Origin: Amycolatopsis sulphurea
Lineage (GTDB): Bacteria > Actinomycetota > Actinomycetes > Mycobacteriales > Pseudonocardiaceae
DNA length: 64,000 bases
Direction: 5' to 3'
Assembly: GCF_002564045.1 (NCBI RefSeq)
Contig: NZ_PDJK01000002.1
Span: 1,426,001 to 1,490,000 of the forward strand
The position numbers were made by a program, and so were the translations under genes. Shown here piece after piece: positions 48,938 to 60,043 of the stretch. Within the stretch, counting starts at the first letter, position 1; every line of letters starts with the position of its first letter. The notes under the pieces were generated by a model that worked only from the letters and a program-made list of their open reading frames with translations, did no database searches and was not told where the DNA came from.

Positions 48938-49534
48938 TCAGGACACCAGTCCGCGGCGGAAGCCGTGCGCCACCGCTTGCGCGCGGTCGCGCACGCCGAG
49001 CTTGCGGAACAGCCGGCGGGCATGCGTCTTGACGGTGTCCTCCGACAAGTACAGCTCCCGGCCGATCTGGCCGTTGCTCTTGCCCTGGCTCATACCGCGC
49101 AGCACCTGCAGCTCGCGCTCGGTGAGCTGGACGCCCGGGTCGGACGGCTGCCGCGGCGCGGGCACCGAAGTGCTCGCGAGGGTATGCGCGAGGGCGGCGA
49201 CCAGCTCGGGGCGCGAGGCGTCCCAGCGCAGGTAGCCGCGGGCACCGCCGGCGATCGCGGCGGCGATGCTGCCCGCGTCGTCCGGAGCACCGAAGACGAT
49301 GACGTTCGCCTGGGGGTTGGCGGAGACGAGCCGGCGGGTGGCCTCGACGCCTGTCGGGACCGCTCGCTGCGTCCCGACCAGCACGACGTCGACCGGCTGA
49401 CGGGTGTACCGGGCCAGCAGCTCGTCACCGTGCGCTACGCAGTCGATGCGACTGACCCCAGGCACCGCGGACATCACACGGGTGAGCCCTTCGCGGACAC
49501 TGCGTCGGTCGTCGCAGATCAAGACCGTCGTCAC
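48938..49534 (-). CDS. bldM: BldM-like orphan response regulator lacking phosphoacceptor
   Basis: A 198-residue protein. The C-terminal helix-turn-helix (LTERELQVLRGMSQGKSNGQIGRELYLSEDTVKTHARRLFRKLGV) is highly similar to Streptomyces BldM, and the gene sits next to sigD as there. The receiver domain keeps the acidic pair (LICDDRRSV) but the usual phosphoacceptor position reads VVLVGTQ, with Gly in place of Asp, so regulation must be phosphorylation-independent. BldM governs developmental genes. GTG 49534 has GGAAGGA 6-7 nt upstream. Confidence 0.85.
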   Translation of the reverse strand: MTTVLICDDRRSVREGLTRVMSAVPGVSRIDCVAHGDELLARYTRQPVDVVLVGTQRAVPTGVEATRRLVSANPQANVIVFGAPDDAGSIAAAIAGGARGYLRWDASRPELVAALAHTLASTSVPAPRQPSDPGVQLTERELQVLRGMSQGKSNGQIGRELYLSEDTVKTHARRLFRKLGVRDRAQAVAHGFRRGLVS

Positions 49535-49665
49535 GGGGTTTCCTTCCTGCAGCCGGGTGACATTCCACTTCCCCTATCGGACGCTTTAGCTCGAACCTTG
49601 ACACGATCCGGTGGCTTTTTTTGAAGTTTCTTAGCCCGGATGCCGGAACCGCCCTTCCAGCAGGC

Positions 49666-50859
49666 TCACCCGGCCCCCGCGGGCACCCACGGCGACTCCC
49701 GTGCGATCCGCATCACACAAGGATCAGCTCGCTGTAACACTGCGTGCAACACCTCGCGGCTCCTGAATCGATACCGCTCGGCGTGCCCGGTGTCCAGGTC
49801 CGCCGTGACCTGCGCCGCCACCCAGGTAAGTGAATGAAGTTCATACTTTTCGGCCTCCTCGAGCGCCGCCCCGAGCAGCTCGATCGCCCCTCCCTCCCCG
49901 GCGGCGGTCAGCGCCACACCGAGCACGATCGCGGACTTCACCGCGTGCCGCCGCGCCCCGCGAACCCGGGCGATCTCAAGCGCCCGCCTCGCCGGCGCGA
50001 CCGCGTCCGGGGGCCGTCCGCCGGCCAGCTCGATCTCGGCGGCGACCCAGCCGCCCCGTACCGCCGCCCGCCAGCGCCGGTCCGCCTGAGCCGCCCGGAC
50101 GGCCAGCCGCCGAGCCGCTCCGCTCCGCCCGAGCGCGAGATTGTCGGCCGCGAGACCGAGCAACGCATCCGCCCGCGCCCCCGCGACGTCCAGCCCGTCA
50201 GGATCGATGACGTCCGGATCGGAGCTCGCATGGTTGGCCGCAACGGCCGCGCTTCGGTCGTCGGGGGCTGCCCCAGTCCGCGCACCGCCGGGATCAGCAG
50301 ATGCGGGATCGGCTGCGTCCGAACGCCCTGCCTCCGCAACGCCCGTGACGGCGGTGGGCAGCCCAGCACCGTCCGGATCGGCCGGGTGCCGAGCCGCGCC
50401 GTTCGGGTCTCTCGCCACCGAGCCGGTGGGATGCTCTGGGCCAGAATCCCGCCGAGAGCCGTACGCCCCGTCGTTGCGCTTTTCGACTCGGTCTTGCCCA
50501 GTCGCGCTGCGGCCTGGTGCCACATCGCCGCCGTCTAGTTGGCCTGGACGCACCGCCCTGGCTCCCACCATCAGCAACGCCGCACCGTCCAGCTTCCGGG
50601 CGGCGGCGTGGCCGCCGAGTTGCCGTCGGTGGGACGCGAGCGTGCTGCCGGCCAGAGACGCGACGACGGGATCGGGCTCACGGCGTAGCCGGTCGAGGAT
50701 GGTGGTCGCGGCGGCGTACCGACCGCGGGCGCCCAGGACGATCGCGGTCAGCAGGCGTCGCCTGGGTGAGGTCCCCGGCACGTCACCGGACAGCAGGCGG
50801 GCACCACCGATCAACGGCGGGTCGCCGAACGCGAGGGCGATCAGGGTCTCTTCGTCCAC
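49666..50859 (-). CDS. TPR-like helical protein with disordered insert
   Basis: A 397-residue Ala-rich helical protein. Two helical parts resembling tetratricopeptide repeats (LTAIVLGARGRYAAATTILDRL; LALGRSGAARRLAVRAAQAD) flank a Pro/Ala/Asp-rich stretch of about 105 residues. It may bind a partner protein, but none is known. Starts at GTG 50859, 10 nt after the stop of the MerR gene on the same strand, suggesting one transcript. Confidence 0.7.
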   Translation of the reverse strand: MDEETLIALAFGDPPLIGGARLLSGDVPGTSPRRRLLTAIVLGARGRYAAATTILDRLRREPDPVVASLAGSTLASHRRQLGGHAAARKLDGAALLMVGARAVRPGQLDGGDVAPGRSATGQDRVEKRNDGAYGSRRDSGPEHPTGSVARDPNGAARHPADPDGAGLPTAVTGVAEAGRSDAADPASADPGGARTGAAPDDRSAAVAANHASSDPDVIDPDGLDVAGARADALLGLAADNLALGRSGAARRLAVRAAQADRRWRAAVRGGWVAAEIELAGGRPPDAVAPARRALEIARVRGARRHAVKSAIVLGVALTAAGEGGAIELLGAALEEAEKYELHSLTWVAAQVTADLDTGHAERYRFRSREVLHAVLQRADPCVMRIARESPWVPAGAG

Positions 50860-50868
50860 TCGCTCTTT

Positions 50869-51861
50869 TTAGCGCGGACCACCGACAAGGACGTGCTCGA
50901 CGCGGTCGGCAGCGATCGACAGGTCAGGAAGCAACTCGACCTTCACCGGCAACGACACCGGATCCCAGCCGGGGCCACAGGCGAACAGGCGACTGCGTTG
51001 CCGGCCACGTGATATCCGCGCAAACACCCGCGGGTCAGCAGCAGCACGACGGCGTGCCCACAGCACGACGGCTGCCGGCGCGCTCCTGCGTACGGTCACC
51101 GCGAGCACTTCCGGAGGCAGCGGTGTGCCGAAAAGGTGCGCACCGACCCGCCGCCCGGCCAACGAGGCCGACAGCGCGTACAGCGGCATCGTGTCGCGTT
51201 CCTCAGGTACGCACGCCAGCAGCACCGGACGTTGGTTACGCGGTTGGTCAAGCACCGGCGTCGCCCGTACTAGGGCCGCGTACACGCACTCCGCCAGCAT
51301 GTACTCCACTTCGGCGCCCGCGTGCACGCCACGCCACCGCGCGCCGAGCGCCATGAGCACCGGGTCGACAACGCCGGACCACGCGGGCAGTACGCCCAGC
51401 TCGTCTATTGCGTCCGCGAGCATCCGCTGTACCGCGCCGACGTCCATGGCCAACGCCGCCGTGCTCAGCCGACGCGCGAGGCGCGACGGCACTTCGCCGT
51501 CGTCGGGCGCAGGACTCGGCGTGGCGGCTGCGGCCGGCTCAGGCGGCACAGGCACGGCTTCGACCCGCGGCATCTGCTCCAACGCGTACCGCGCTGCTTC
51601 GGCCGTCGACGCACCGCGAAGCAGCGCGCGCTGCATCAACTCGAGACGGCCGATGTCGGAGCTGCCGTAGCGGCGATGACGCCCATCGGTATGTCTGCTG
51701 GGGCCGAGACCGTAGCGGCGATCCCAGGTACGAAGGGTGGACGGGGCGACCCCGAGCCGACGGGCGACCGAGGCCACCGGCAGGGTGGGTTCTCCTTCGC
51801 TCGATCCGGATCCCACCCGGTCAATATCCAGGCCACTCGCGGCCCCGGCAACCCGAACCAA
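50869..51861 (-). CDS. MerR-family regulator with CarH-like B12-binding-type domain
   Basis: A protein of about 330 residues. The N-terminal MerR helix-turn-helix (LPVASVARRLGVAPSTLRTWDRRYGLGPSRHTDGRHRRYG) is followed by a Pro/Ala linker and an effector region with WRGVHAGAEVEYMLAECVYAAL, which resembles the helical half of CarH-type cobalamin proteins. The DxHxxG motif that supplies the lower cobalt ligand is absent (VPEERDTMPLYAL), so light or B12 sensing is unlikely. Cotranscribed with the TPR-like gene. GTG 51861 is taken as start; its exact start is uncertain. Confidence 0.75.
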   Translation of the reverse strand: MVRVAGAASGLDIDRVGSGSSEGEPTLPVASVARRLGVAPSTLRTWDRRYGLGPSRHTDGRHRRYGSSDIGRLELMQRALLRGASTAEAARYALEQMPRVEAVPVPPEPAAAATPSPAPDDGEVPSRLARRLSTAALAMDVGAVQRMLADAIDELGVLPAWSGVVDPVLMALGARWRGVHAGAEVEYMLAECVYAALVRATPVLDQPRNQRPVLLACVPEERDTMPLYALSASLAGRRVGAHLFGTPLPPEVLAVTVRRSAPAAVVLWARRRAAADPRVFARISRGRQRSRLFACGPGWDPVSLPVKVELLPDLSIAADRVEHVLVGGPR

Positions 51862-52024
51862 AACCCCAGCTCACACATCCGGGGGATGCCTAACGGCTGA
51901 ATCGCCGCAGATCTATTGAACAACTATTGGCGCGCTTCTAACGTTACGGCCGTTGCACCGAATGGAGTATCGGCACCACAGCAGAGCAGCTAATGGCATC
52001 GACCGGATGACGGAGGCGGTCAGG

Positions 52025-52327
52025 ATGGCAGACACGCGCAGGCTCCCCGGCCCCAATGCGGACATGTGGGACTGGCAGCTGGAGGGGTCGTGCCGGGGGA
52101 TGGACAGCGCGTCCTTCTTTCACCCGGACGGAGAGCGTGGGCCGGCGAGAGCCCGGCGGGAGGCGAGGGCGAAGGCGATCTGCCTGTCCTGCCCGGTGCT
52201 GGAATTGTGCCGCAAGCACGCACTCGCCGTGCACGAGCCGTACGGCATCTGGGGCGGCCTCTCCGAATCGGAGCGGGAAAACCTCCTCCGGCAGGACAAG
52301 CGGGCGCTGACCATGGCGCACAGCTGA
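52025..52327 (+). CDS. WhiB-family iron-sulfur regulator (WhiB3/WhiD type)
   Basis: A 100-residue WhiB protein. Cys23, Cys53, Cys56 and Cys62 (GSC ... CLSCPVLELC) bind a [4Fe-4S] cluster, and GIWGG at about 74-78 plus the basic C terminus contact SigA and DNA. Its location near groEL1/groES and sigD matches whiB3 of M. tuberculosis and whiD of Streptomyces. ATG 52025 has GGAGG 8 nt upstream; the longer start at 51953 is rejected. Confidence 0.93.
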   Translation: MADTRRLPGPNADMWDWQLEGSCRGMDSASFFHPDGERGPARARREARAKAICLSCPVLELCRKHALAVHEPYGIWGGLSESERENLLRQDKRALTMAHS

Positions 52328-53034
52328 CCCACAGCGGCAGCGACGGGGCGGTGTCCACATCGGACGCCGCCCTTTTCGCTGTGCGTTGCCGTGTGGGTGC
52401 CGCGGCCCGGCGGCCGTGCGTTGGGCGGCCTGCCACGCTTGCTGCCTGCCGTGCTTGCGCTGCGGCCTGACGCGCGTTGCCGACTTCCGTCCAGCGCCTG
52501 CCCGGCTGCGTCGACGCTGCCCTATCGGGCGGCTACGCCCCGCCTCACGAACCGGCAATCCGGCCCCGGCCGACCAGCCTGAGCCACACGTCCTCCCCGC
52601 CACTCGCTGAGGCGCCATGACTCGGTGGAGTTCCCTCAGCAGCCCCCACCTCAGCAGCCCCCACCTCAGCAGCCCCCACCTCAGCAGCCCCCACCGCTCC
52701 CAGGGGGGACAGCCCCAGCCCAAGTCTATCCGCCACCCCAGACAAAACCCGACCATCCACCAAGTCATCCACAGCACCGACGAGTTGGGGACAACCAAAA
52801 ACACGCAGGCCAAAGCACCCAGCGGAGAGCAGGCCAAGCAGAGACACCGAGCGCCAAGCAAAAAACCGGAAGCCCACCGAACGACCTCCAGGAATGCCGA
52901 AGGGGCGGCCCTCCCGAAGGAGAACCGCCCCAAGGCGGAGACACAAACTCAGCGCCTGGAAACCGCAAGGCCTCAGCGAACCCGCAGTGACCAAGGCGAC
53001 CAAGGCCGCCCCAGCCGAAGCGCCCGAGAAACCC
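52328..53034. other. Intergenic region between whiB and groEL1, no gene
   Basis: About 700 bp with a direct repeat at 52635-52694. Open frames exist on both strands (for example a Pro/Gln-rich one from 52625) but they are composition-driven by the repeat. No gene is supported. A GGGGCGG / CCGCCCC dyad near 52900-52931 may help end the groEL1 or whiB transcript. Confidence 0.55.
52635..52694. repeat. 15-bp tandem repeat, four perfect copies
   Basis: The unit CTCAGCAGCCCCCAC is repeated four times without interruption in the whiB-groEL1 interval. No function is evident; copy number may vary between strains. Confidence 0.9.
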
Positions 53035-54657
<1,623 letters not shown>

Positions 54658-54743
54658 TTACCTTTCGGGTGTCGTGCGACGCAAAACGCCCCGCACCCCG
54701 GCATGTGCGGGGCCCGGGGCGTCTTTGCGCTGCGAGTGACGCG

Positions 54744-55037
54744 TCAGTTGATGACGGCCAGCACGTCGCGGGCGGAGAGGATCAGGTAGTCCTCGCCGTT
54801 GTACTTGACCTCGGTACCGCCGTACTTGGAGTAGATCACGACGTCGCCGACAGCCACGTCCAGCGGAACGCGGTTGCCCTTGTCGTCGATCCGGCCCGGG
54901 CCCACGGCCAGAACCTTGCCCTCCTGGGGCTTCTCCTTGGCGGTGTCGGGGATGACGAGGCCGGAAGCGGTCGTCTCCTCGGCCTCACTCGTCTGGACAA
55001 CGATCTTGTCCTCGAGCGGCTTGATGTTCACGCTCAC
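54744..55037 (-). CDS. groES: Co-chaperonin GroES
   Basis: A 97-residue GroES. The N-terminal [13 protein letters not shown], the mobile-loop region ([15 protein letters not shown]) and the C-terminal [13 protein letters not shown] are typical. GTG 55037 has GGAGG 8 nt upstream; the longer in-frame start at 55073 is rejected. First gene of the groES-groEL1 operon. Confidence 0.96.
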   Translation of the reverse strand: MSVNIKPLEDKIVVQTSEAEETTASGLVIPDTAKEKPQEGKVLAVGPGRIDDKGNRVPLDVAVGDVVIYSKYGGTEVKYNGEDYLILSARDVLAVIN

Positions 55038-55136
55038 CGGGTTGACCTCCACGGTCGTCGAAAGCGTCGGCATGATGACTTACGGCTCATTCCACCCCCG
55101 CCGTCGCGGGTGCCGGGGCGTGTCCGGGCCGTGCGA

Positions 55137-55163
55137 TTAGCACTCTATCCATGGGAGTGCCAG
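55137..55163. promoter_or_regulatory. CIRCE operator (HrcA-binding)
   Basis: TTAGCACTC followed by 9 nt and GAGTGCCAG, close to the consensus TTAGCACTC-N9-GAGTGCTAA. It lies 100 nt upstream of groES and about 180 nt upstream of the divergent amidase gene, so HrcA should repress groES-groEL1 outside heat shock. Confidence 0.85.
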
Positions 55164-55300
55164 CTTCGCAAGGAGGACCCGCTCACCCAGAGCGAACAGC
55201 ACCGATTCCTCGCCCGACCGGTGGACCACGGTCATCGTCCCGGCGACAACGGACACACTCCCACGCCCGGTTCATTCCCGTCCGCAACCAGGTCTTTCTG

Positions 55301-55318
55301 GTTAGGTTTCTCCCTAAC
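55301..55318 (+). promoter_or_regulatory. Inverted repeat upstream of the amidase gene
   Basis: GTTAGG-N6-CCTAAC, a perfect 6-bp dyad 26 nt before the ATG of the amidase gene. It could be an operator or part of the promoter; the binding protein is unknown. The rest of the 55038-55344 interval holds the CIRCE site and no gene. Confidence 0.45.
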
Positions 55319-55344
55319 GGCATCCGACCCTGGGGGTTTCCGCC

Positions 55345-57273
55345 ATGGCCCGTCCGGTTTCCCGGCTTCCCCGGCGGCTGGCCGCGGCAGGAGCCGGCGT
55401 CGTGCTCGCAGCCGGCCTGGCCGTGCCCGCCCAGGCCGCCGAGTCTCCCCGGCAGCGTGAGTTCACCGACGCCGCCGCGGAGTTCGGTGTTCCGCTCGAC
55501 GTCCTGCTCGGGGTGTCCTACCTGGAGTCCCGCTGGGACGACCACGCGGGTTCGCCGAGTACGTCCGCGGGATACGGGCCAATGCACCTCACCGATCTGC
55601 GCGCGGCAGGTGGAGTCGGCAGCGAGTTCGACAGCGGCGAAGATCCTCGGGGAGACGATGCCCGCCCGGCGCTGCACCCCGCCGCCTTCGCCGTGAAGCC
55701 CGCTGCTCCCCCGCCCAGCCTGCAGACTGTGGGCGAAGCCGCCGCTCTGTTGCACACCGACGCAGCGAAGCTCCGTACGGACGCGGAGGAGAACATCCGG
55801 GGTGGCGCCGCGCTGCTCGCGTACTACCAACAGCAGCTCGGCATTCACAGCTCGGCCGCGAAGGACTGGTACGGCGCCGTCGCGCGCTACAGCGGCGCTG
55901 AGGACACGACGGCGGCCCGTACGTTCGCAGACGAGGTATTCGACACCATCAGCAAGGGCCAGTCCCGCACGACGAATGACGATCAGACTCTCACGCTCGC
56001 AGCTGCCCTAGGCGTCACGCCTGATCGTACGCAAGTTGCGCGACTCGGTCTTCGCGCAGACGCGCCGACAGCGGCGGAATGCCCGAAGACCGTGGCGTGC
56101 GAATCAGTGCCCGCGCCGTACCAGGAACTCCCCGAAGGGGGTTACGGCAACCACGACGTCGCGGGCCGCCCACAGAGCCAGAAGATCGACTACATCGTCC
56201 TCCACGACACCGAGACCACCTGGGACACCGCGCTCAAGCTCGCGCAGAAGCCCAGCTACCTGGCGTGGCACTACACCGTGCGCTCGTCGGACGGCCTGAT
56301 CGCGCAACATGTGCCAACGAAGGATGTCGGCTGGCACGCGGGCAACTGGTACGTGAACTCGAAGTCCATCGGGATTGAGCACGAGGGCTTCGGTGCGAAG
56401 GGCACTTGGTACACCGAAGCGATGTACCAGTCCTCGGCCAAGCTCGTCGGCTACCTCGCGCGCCGTTACGGGATCCCGCTCGACCGCGCGCACATCATCG
56501 GGCACGACAACGTGCCTGGCACCACGCCGTCGACCATTGCCGGCATGCACTGGGACCCGGGTCCCTACTGGGACTGGTCGCACTATTTCGATCTGCTCGG
56601 CGCGCCGCTGTGCCCCACCGCGCGACCGGGCTCGGGACTGGTCACCATTGCTCCATCGTTCGAGCACAACCGGATCACCTTCACCGGCTGCGACCAGAAC
56701 GGCTCCGGAAATCCTTGCCCCGTCATGAATTCCGAAGCAGTCGTGCTGCATACCGAGCCTGCCGACTCGGCACCGCTGCTGAAGGACCCCGGACTGCACG
56801 GCACCAAACCGTCCACAATGGACGTCTCTGACGTCGGCAGCCGAGTGGCGACCGGGCAGCGGTACGCGATCGCAGGGACGCAGGGCGACTGGACGGCGAT
56901 CTGGTATCTCGGGCAGAAGGGCTGGTTCCACAACCCGCGCAACGCCCCGGCCGCTGTGCCCGCACGCGGTTCGGTAGCGACCCCGAAGCCCGGTCACGCG
57001 AGCGTCCCGGTCTACGGTCGCGCGTACCCGGAAGCGTCCGCGTACCCGGCGAACGTACCCGTACAAGAACTCGCGCCGATGCCGTACACACTCGCGGCGG
57101 GCCAGAGGTACGCAGTGGGTAGCGTCGTCGGCTCCGAGTACTTCTCGGCGACCACCTTTGATCCCGCGAAGCACGTCGTCGTCCGCGGCAAGACGAAGTA
57201 CGTGGAGATTCAATTCGGCCATCGCGTCGAGTACGTCGAGCTGGACGACGTACAGCTGCAGCCAGCAGCCTGA
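55345..57273 (+). CDS. Secreted N-acetylmuramoyl-L-alanine amidase
   Basis: A 642-residue exported protein. A signal peptide (RRLAAAGAGVVLAAGLAVPAQA) precedes a lysozyme-like region (FGVPLDVLLGVSYLESRWDDH ... GYGPMHL), then an Amidase_2 domain with zinc ligands in YIVLHDTETTWD and IIGHDNVPG ... DPGPYWDW. The C-terminal part has SH3-like repeats (AEPADSA/VVLHTEP ... YVEIQFGHRVEYVELDDV). It should cleave the amide bond between muramic acid and the peptide stem. ATG 55345. Divergent from groES. Confidence 0.92.
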   Translation: MARPVSRLPRRLAAAGAGVVLAAGLAVPAQAAESPRQREFTDAAAEFGVPLDVLLGVSYLESRWDDHAGSPSTSAGYGPMHLTDLRAAGGVGSEFDSGEDPRGDDARPALHPAAFAVKPAAPPPSLQTVGEAAALLHTDAAKLRTDAEENIRGGAALLAYYQQQLGIHSSAAKDWYGAVARYSGAEDTTAARTFADEVFDTISKGQSRTTNDDQTLTLAAALGVTPDRTQVARLGLRADAPTAAECPKTVACESVPAPYQELPEGGYGNHDVAGRPQSQKIDYIVLHDTETTWDTALKLAQKPSYLAWHYTVRSSDGLIAQHVPTKDVGWHAGNWYVNSKSIGIEHEGFGAKGTWYTEAMYQSSAKLVGYLARRYGIPLDRAHIIGHDNVPGTTPSTIAGMHWDPGPYWDWSHYFDLLGAPLCPTARPGSGLVTIAPSFEHNRITFTGCDQNGSGNPCPVMNSEAVVLHTEPADSAPLLKDPGLHGTKPSTMDVSDVGSRVATGQRYAIAGTQGDWTAIWYLGQKGWFHNPRNAPAAVPARGSVATPKPGHASVPVYGRAYPEASAYPANVPVQELAPMPYTLAAGQRYAVGSVVGSEYFSATTFDPAKHVVVRGKTKYVEIQFGHRVEYVELDDVQLQPAA

Positions 57274-57352
57274 GGCTTCAGCCCTCGTTCACGCCGCGCG
57301 GCAGTATCTGCACGGCGACGGTTCTTCGGGGACACTCGAAGAGGTGAAAGTG

Positions 57353-58513
57353 GTGGACGTGATGTTGCTGGCCGGTACCCGGCCGGAAGCCGTCAAACTG
57401 GCCACGCTGGCCCAGGCGCTGGACACGCGTCCCGGGTTGCGGCCGTTGTTCGTGCACAGTGGCCAGCACCCGGGCATGGTCGAGCAAGCTCTGGCACAGT
57501 TCGACCGGGCCGTGGACGGCTGGCTGGAGGTCCCGCCGCGGAGGTCAGGCACGCAGGCGGAGCTGATCTCCGGCATGCTGCCCGCGCTCGACGAGGCGAT
57601 GCGCCGGTACGCGCCGAGCGCGGTCGTCGTACAGGGCGATACCGCCACGGCGCTGGCTGGCGCGCTCACTGCGTTCTGGCTCGGCATTCCGGTAGTGCAT
57701 CTGGAAGCCGGGCTGCGTACGCACGACCTGGCCTCACCGTTTCCCGAAGAAGGCACCAGGCAGATGATCTCGAGGATCGCCGCGCTACACCTGAGCCCAT
57801 CGCCTGCTGCGGCTGCGACGCTTCGCGCTGAAGGCGTGCCCACCGAGCGAATCACGGTCGTCGGCAACACAGTGGTCGACGCAGTGCTCACCATCGCCGC
57901 GCGTGACCTCCCCGCGCGCGAGTCCGCGCTAGCGCTACTAGAGATGGGCGTCGCCGAAGCCGGAGAGCAACTGGTGCTGGTTACGTCGCACCGCCGCGAG
58001 TCCTGGGGCGAGCCACTGGCACGTACGCTGACCGCGGTCCGCCGGATCGTCGACTTACATCCGCAGGTCCAAGTCCTCTTCCCCGCGCACCCGAACCCGG
58101 ACGTACGGGCCCAGGTGGAGACAGCGCTGAGCGACGTCTCGCGAGTAACGGTTACCGAGCCGCTGGAGTACCCGGACCTGGTTCGCGCATTGCGCCTCGC
58201 CACGCTGGTACTTACCGATTCCGGCGGAGTCCAGGAGGAAGCGCCGACGTTCGGCACCCCGGTACTGGTGCTGCGCGACACGACCGAACGCCCAGAGGCC
58301 GTGACAGCGGGCTGCGCCTGGCTCGTGGGCACCGACGTGGACCTGATAGTCACAGCCGCGGGCCACGTACTGTCCGGCGACCTCCGTGCAGCACCGGCAG
58401 CCAATCCGTACGGCGACGGCTATGCAGCCGTACGGTCAGCCGTGGCCATTGAAGCGCTGCTGGGACTCGCGGACCCGGCTTCGGCGGCAGACTTGCAGAC
58501 CGCCACCGGTTAA
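57353..58513 (+). CDS. wecB: UDP-N-acetylglucosamine 2-epimerase
   Basis: A protein of about 386 residues of the non-hydrolysing UDP-GlcNAc 2-epimerase family, which makes UDP-ManNAc. Motifs: AGTRPEAVKLA, VHLEAGLRTHDL, TSHRRESWGEPL and TDSGGVQEEAPTFG. The start is among clustered GTGs (57344, 57350, 57353); 57353 gives the best spacing (8 nt) to GAGG. It lies about 80 nt after the amidase gene and may be expressed with it for cell-wall polysaccharide synthesis. It converges with tsaD. Confidence 0.92.
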   Translation: MDVMLLAGTRPEAVKLATLAQALDTRPGLRPLFVHSGQHPGMVEQALAQFDRAVDGWLEVPPRRSGTQAELISGMLPALDEAMRRYAPSAVVVQGDTATALAGALTAFWLGIPVVHLEAGLRTHDLASPFPEEGTRQMISRIAALHLSPSPAAAATLRAEGVPTERITVVGNTVVDAVLTIAARDLPARESALALLEMGVAEAGEQLVLVTSHRRESWGEPLARTLTAVRRIVDLHPQVQVLFPAHPNPDVRAQVETALSDVSRVTVTEPLEYPDLVRALRLATLVLTDSGGVQEEAPTFGTPVLVLRDTTERPEAVTAGCAWLVGTDVDLIVTAAGHVLSGDLRAAPAANPYGDGYAAVRSAVAIEALLGLADPASAADLQTATG

Positions 58514-58517
58514 GCCG

Positions 58518-59564
58518 TCAGAGGGACACAGTCTGCACCGGCAGGCCGGGGTTGGCGGAGAAGTCCAGCGGGGCTGCTGAGTGACCCGCAGCCACCACGT
58601 GGGCGCCTAGAGCCGCGATCATCGCGCCGTTGTCCGTACACAGGCGAGGCCGGGGTACACGCAGTTCGATACCGGCTTCGGCACAGCGTTCGGCAGCCAG
58701 CTCGGACAGTCGCGAATTCGCGGCGACGCCACCGGAGATCACCAACGTGCCGATTCCCTGTTCGCGTGCGGCACGGATCGCCTTCGCGGTGAGCACGTCC
58801 GCGACAGCTTCCTGGAAGGAAGCTGCCACATCGTCGACCGAGATCCCGTTGCCCGCGCGCTCTGCGTTTTCGACCCAGCGCGCGACCGCCGTTTTCAATC
58901 CAGAGAAGGAGAAGTCGAACTTCGCGTCGCGCGGGCCGGTCATCCCGCGGGGGAACGCGATCGCCGAACCGTTGCCCCGCTTCGCCGCCTTGTCGATCGG
59001 CGGCCCGCCGGGATACGGCAGGTCCAGCACCCGGGCCACCTTGTCGTAGGCTTCGCCGGCCGCATCGTCCACAGTGGATCCTAGTTCGGTGATGCGGGAT
59101 GCGATGTCGTCCACCCGCAGCAGCTGGGTGTGCCCGCCGGAAACCAGCAGAGCGAGCACCGGCGAAGGCAGCGGGCCGTGTTGCAGGGTGTCGACTGCGA
59201 TGTGCCCGGCGAGGTGGTTCACGCCGTACAGTGGCACATCGAGCGCCGCGGCGTACGCCTTCGCCGCCGAGACACCGACGAGCAGCGCGCCGGCGAGCCC
59301 GGGGCCGGCAGTGACCGCGATAGCGTCCACGTCGGACAGCTTGAGCCCGGCAGTGGCGAACGCCCGCTCCGCCGTCGGCACCATCGCTTCCAAATGCGCA
59401 CGGCTGGCCACTTCCGGGACTACGCCGCCGAAGCGCGCATGCTGGTCGACGCTGGAAGCGACCTCGTCCGCGAGCAGCTCCACCGCACCGTCGTCGTGCA
59501 ACCGGACGAGACCGACGCCAGTCTCGTCACAGGAGCTCTCGATGCCCATGATGACGCGGGACAT
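58518..59564 (-). CDS. tsaD: tRNA N6-adenosine threonylcarbamoyltransferase TsaD
   Basis: A 348-residue TsaD (Kae1/Gcp), which transfers the threonylcarbamoyl group to A37 of ANN-decoding tRNAs. The N-terminal [15 protein letters not shown], the metal-binding [11 protein letters not shown] and the ATP-binding [13 protein letters not shown] are clear. ATG 59564 overlaps the rimI stop, so the operon is tsaB-rimI-tsaD. Confidence 0.97.
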   Translation of the reverse strand: MSRVIMGIESSCDETGVGLVRLHDDGAVELLADEVASSVDQHARFGGVVPEVASRAHLEAMVPTAERAFATAGLKLSDVDAIAVTAGPGLAGALLVGVSAAKAYAAALDVPLYGVNHLAGHIAVDTLQHGPLPSPVLALLVSGGHTQLLRVDDIASRITELGSTVDDAAGEAYDKVARVLDLPYPGGPPIDKAAKRGNGSAIAFPRGMTGPRDAKFDFSFSGLKTAVARWVENAERAGNGISVDDVAASFQEAVADVLTAKAIRAAREQGIGTLVISGGVAANSRLSELAAERCAEAGIELRVPRPRLCTDNGAMIAALGAHVVAAGHSAAPLDFSANPGLPVQTVSL

Positions 59565-60043
59565 CAGGGGGCCACCTCGTCTCGTGCTGGGGCCTGCGCG
59601 GGGCGGGCCATTGTGTACGCGTCGGCTCCAGACGGCTGGTAGTAACGCTTCCGGATGCCGAGCTTCTTAAAGCCGTGTGCCTCGTACAGGCCTACAGCGG
59701 TGTCGTTGTCGGTACGTACCTCAAGGAACACCGGCGCCGCCAACTCGTCGGCACGCGCCAGCAGCGCGCGTAGCAACGCCTTGCCGACACCATGACCCTG
59801 CGCTTCGGGCACGACGCCGATGGTGTGCACCTCCGCCTCGTACTCGCCACGACGGCCGACCACCGCCAGCCCCGCGTAGCCGAGGAACTCTTCGTCGTCC
59901 GAACGCGCGGCGAGGTAGTAGTGGCCCTGGTCGAGTTCCGAGTGGAACGCCCGGCTGCTCCACGGGTCGTCACCGGGGAATAGGAGGTTCTCGATCTCCA
60001 CGCACTTCGCGACGTCAGTACGACGCAGCTTCCCCAACTTCAT
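59564..60043 (-). CDS. rimI: Ribosomal protein S18-alanine N-acetyltransferase
   Basis: A 159-residue GNAT protein with the acetyl-CoA binding region [20 protein letters not shown] and the C-terminal [30 protein letters not shown]. RimI-type enzymes acetylate N-terminal alanine of S18 and other proteins. It overlaps tsaB (stop/start, 4 nt) and tsaD (1 nt), as in many actinobacteria. Confidence 0.93.
   Translation of the reverse strand: MKLGKLRRTDVAKCVEIENLLFPGDDPWSSRAFHSELDQGHYYLAARSDDEEFLGYAGLAVVGRRGEYEAEVHTIGVVPEAQGHGVGKALLRALLARADELAAPVFLEVRTDNDTAVGLYEAHGFKKLGIRKRYYQPSGADAYTMARPAQAPARDEVAP

Noticed and set aside
52545..53003. Minus-strand ORF with AEVGAAEVG repeats and a plus-strand PQQPP ORF
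   Set aside because: Both are translations of the 15-bp tandem repeat plus flanks; neither has start signals or domains.
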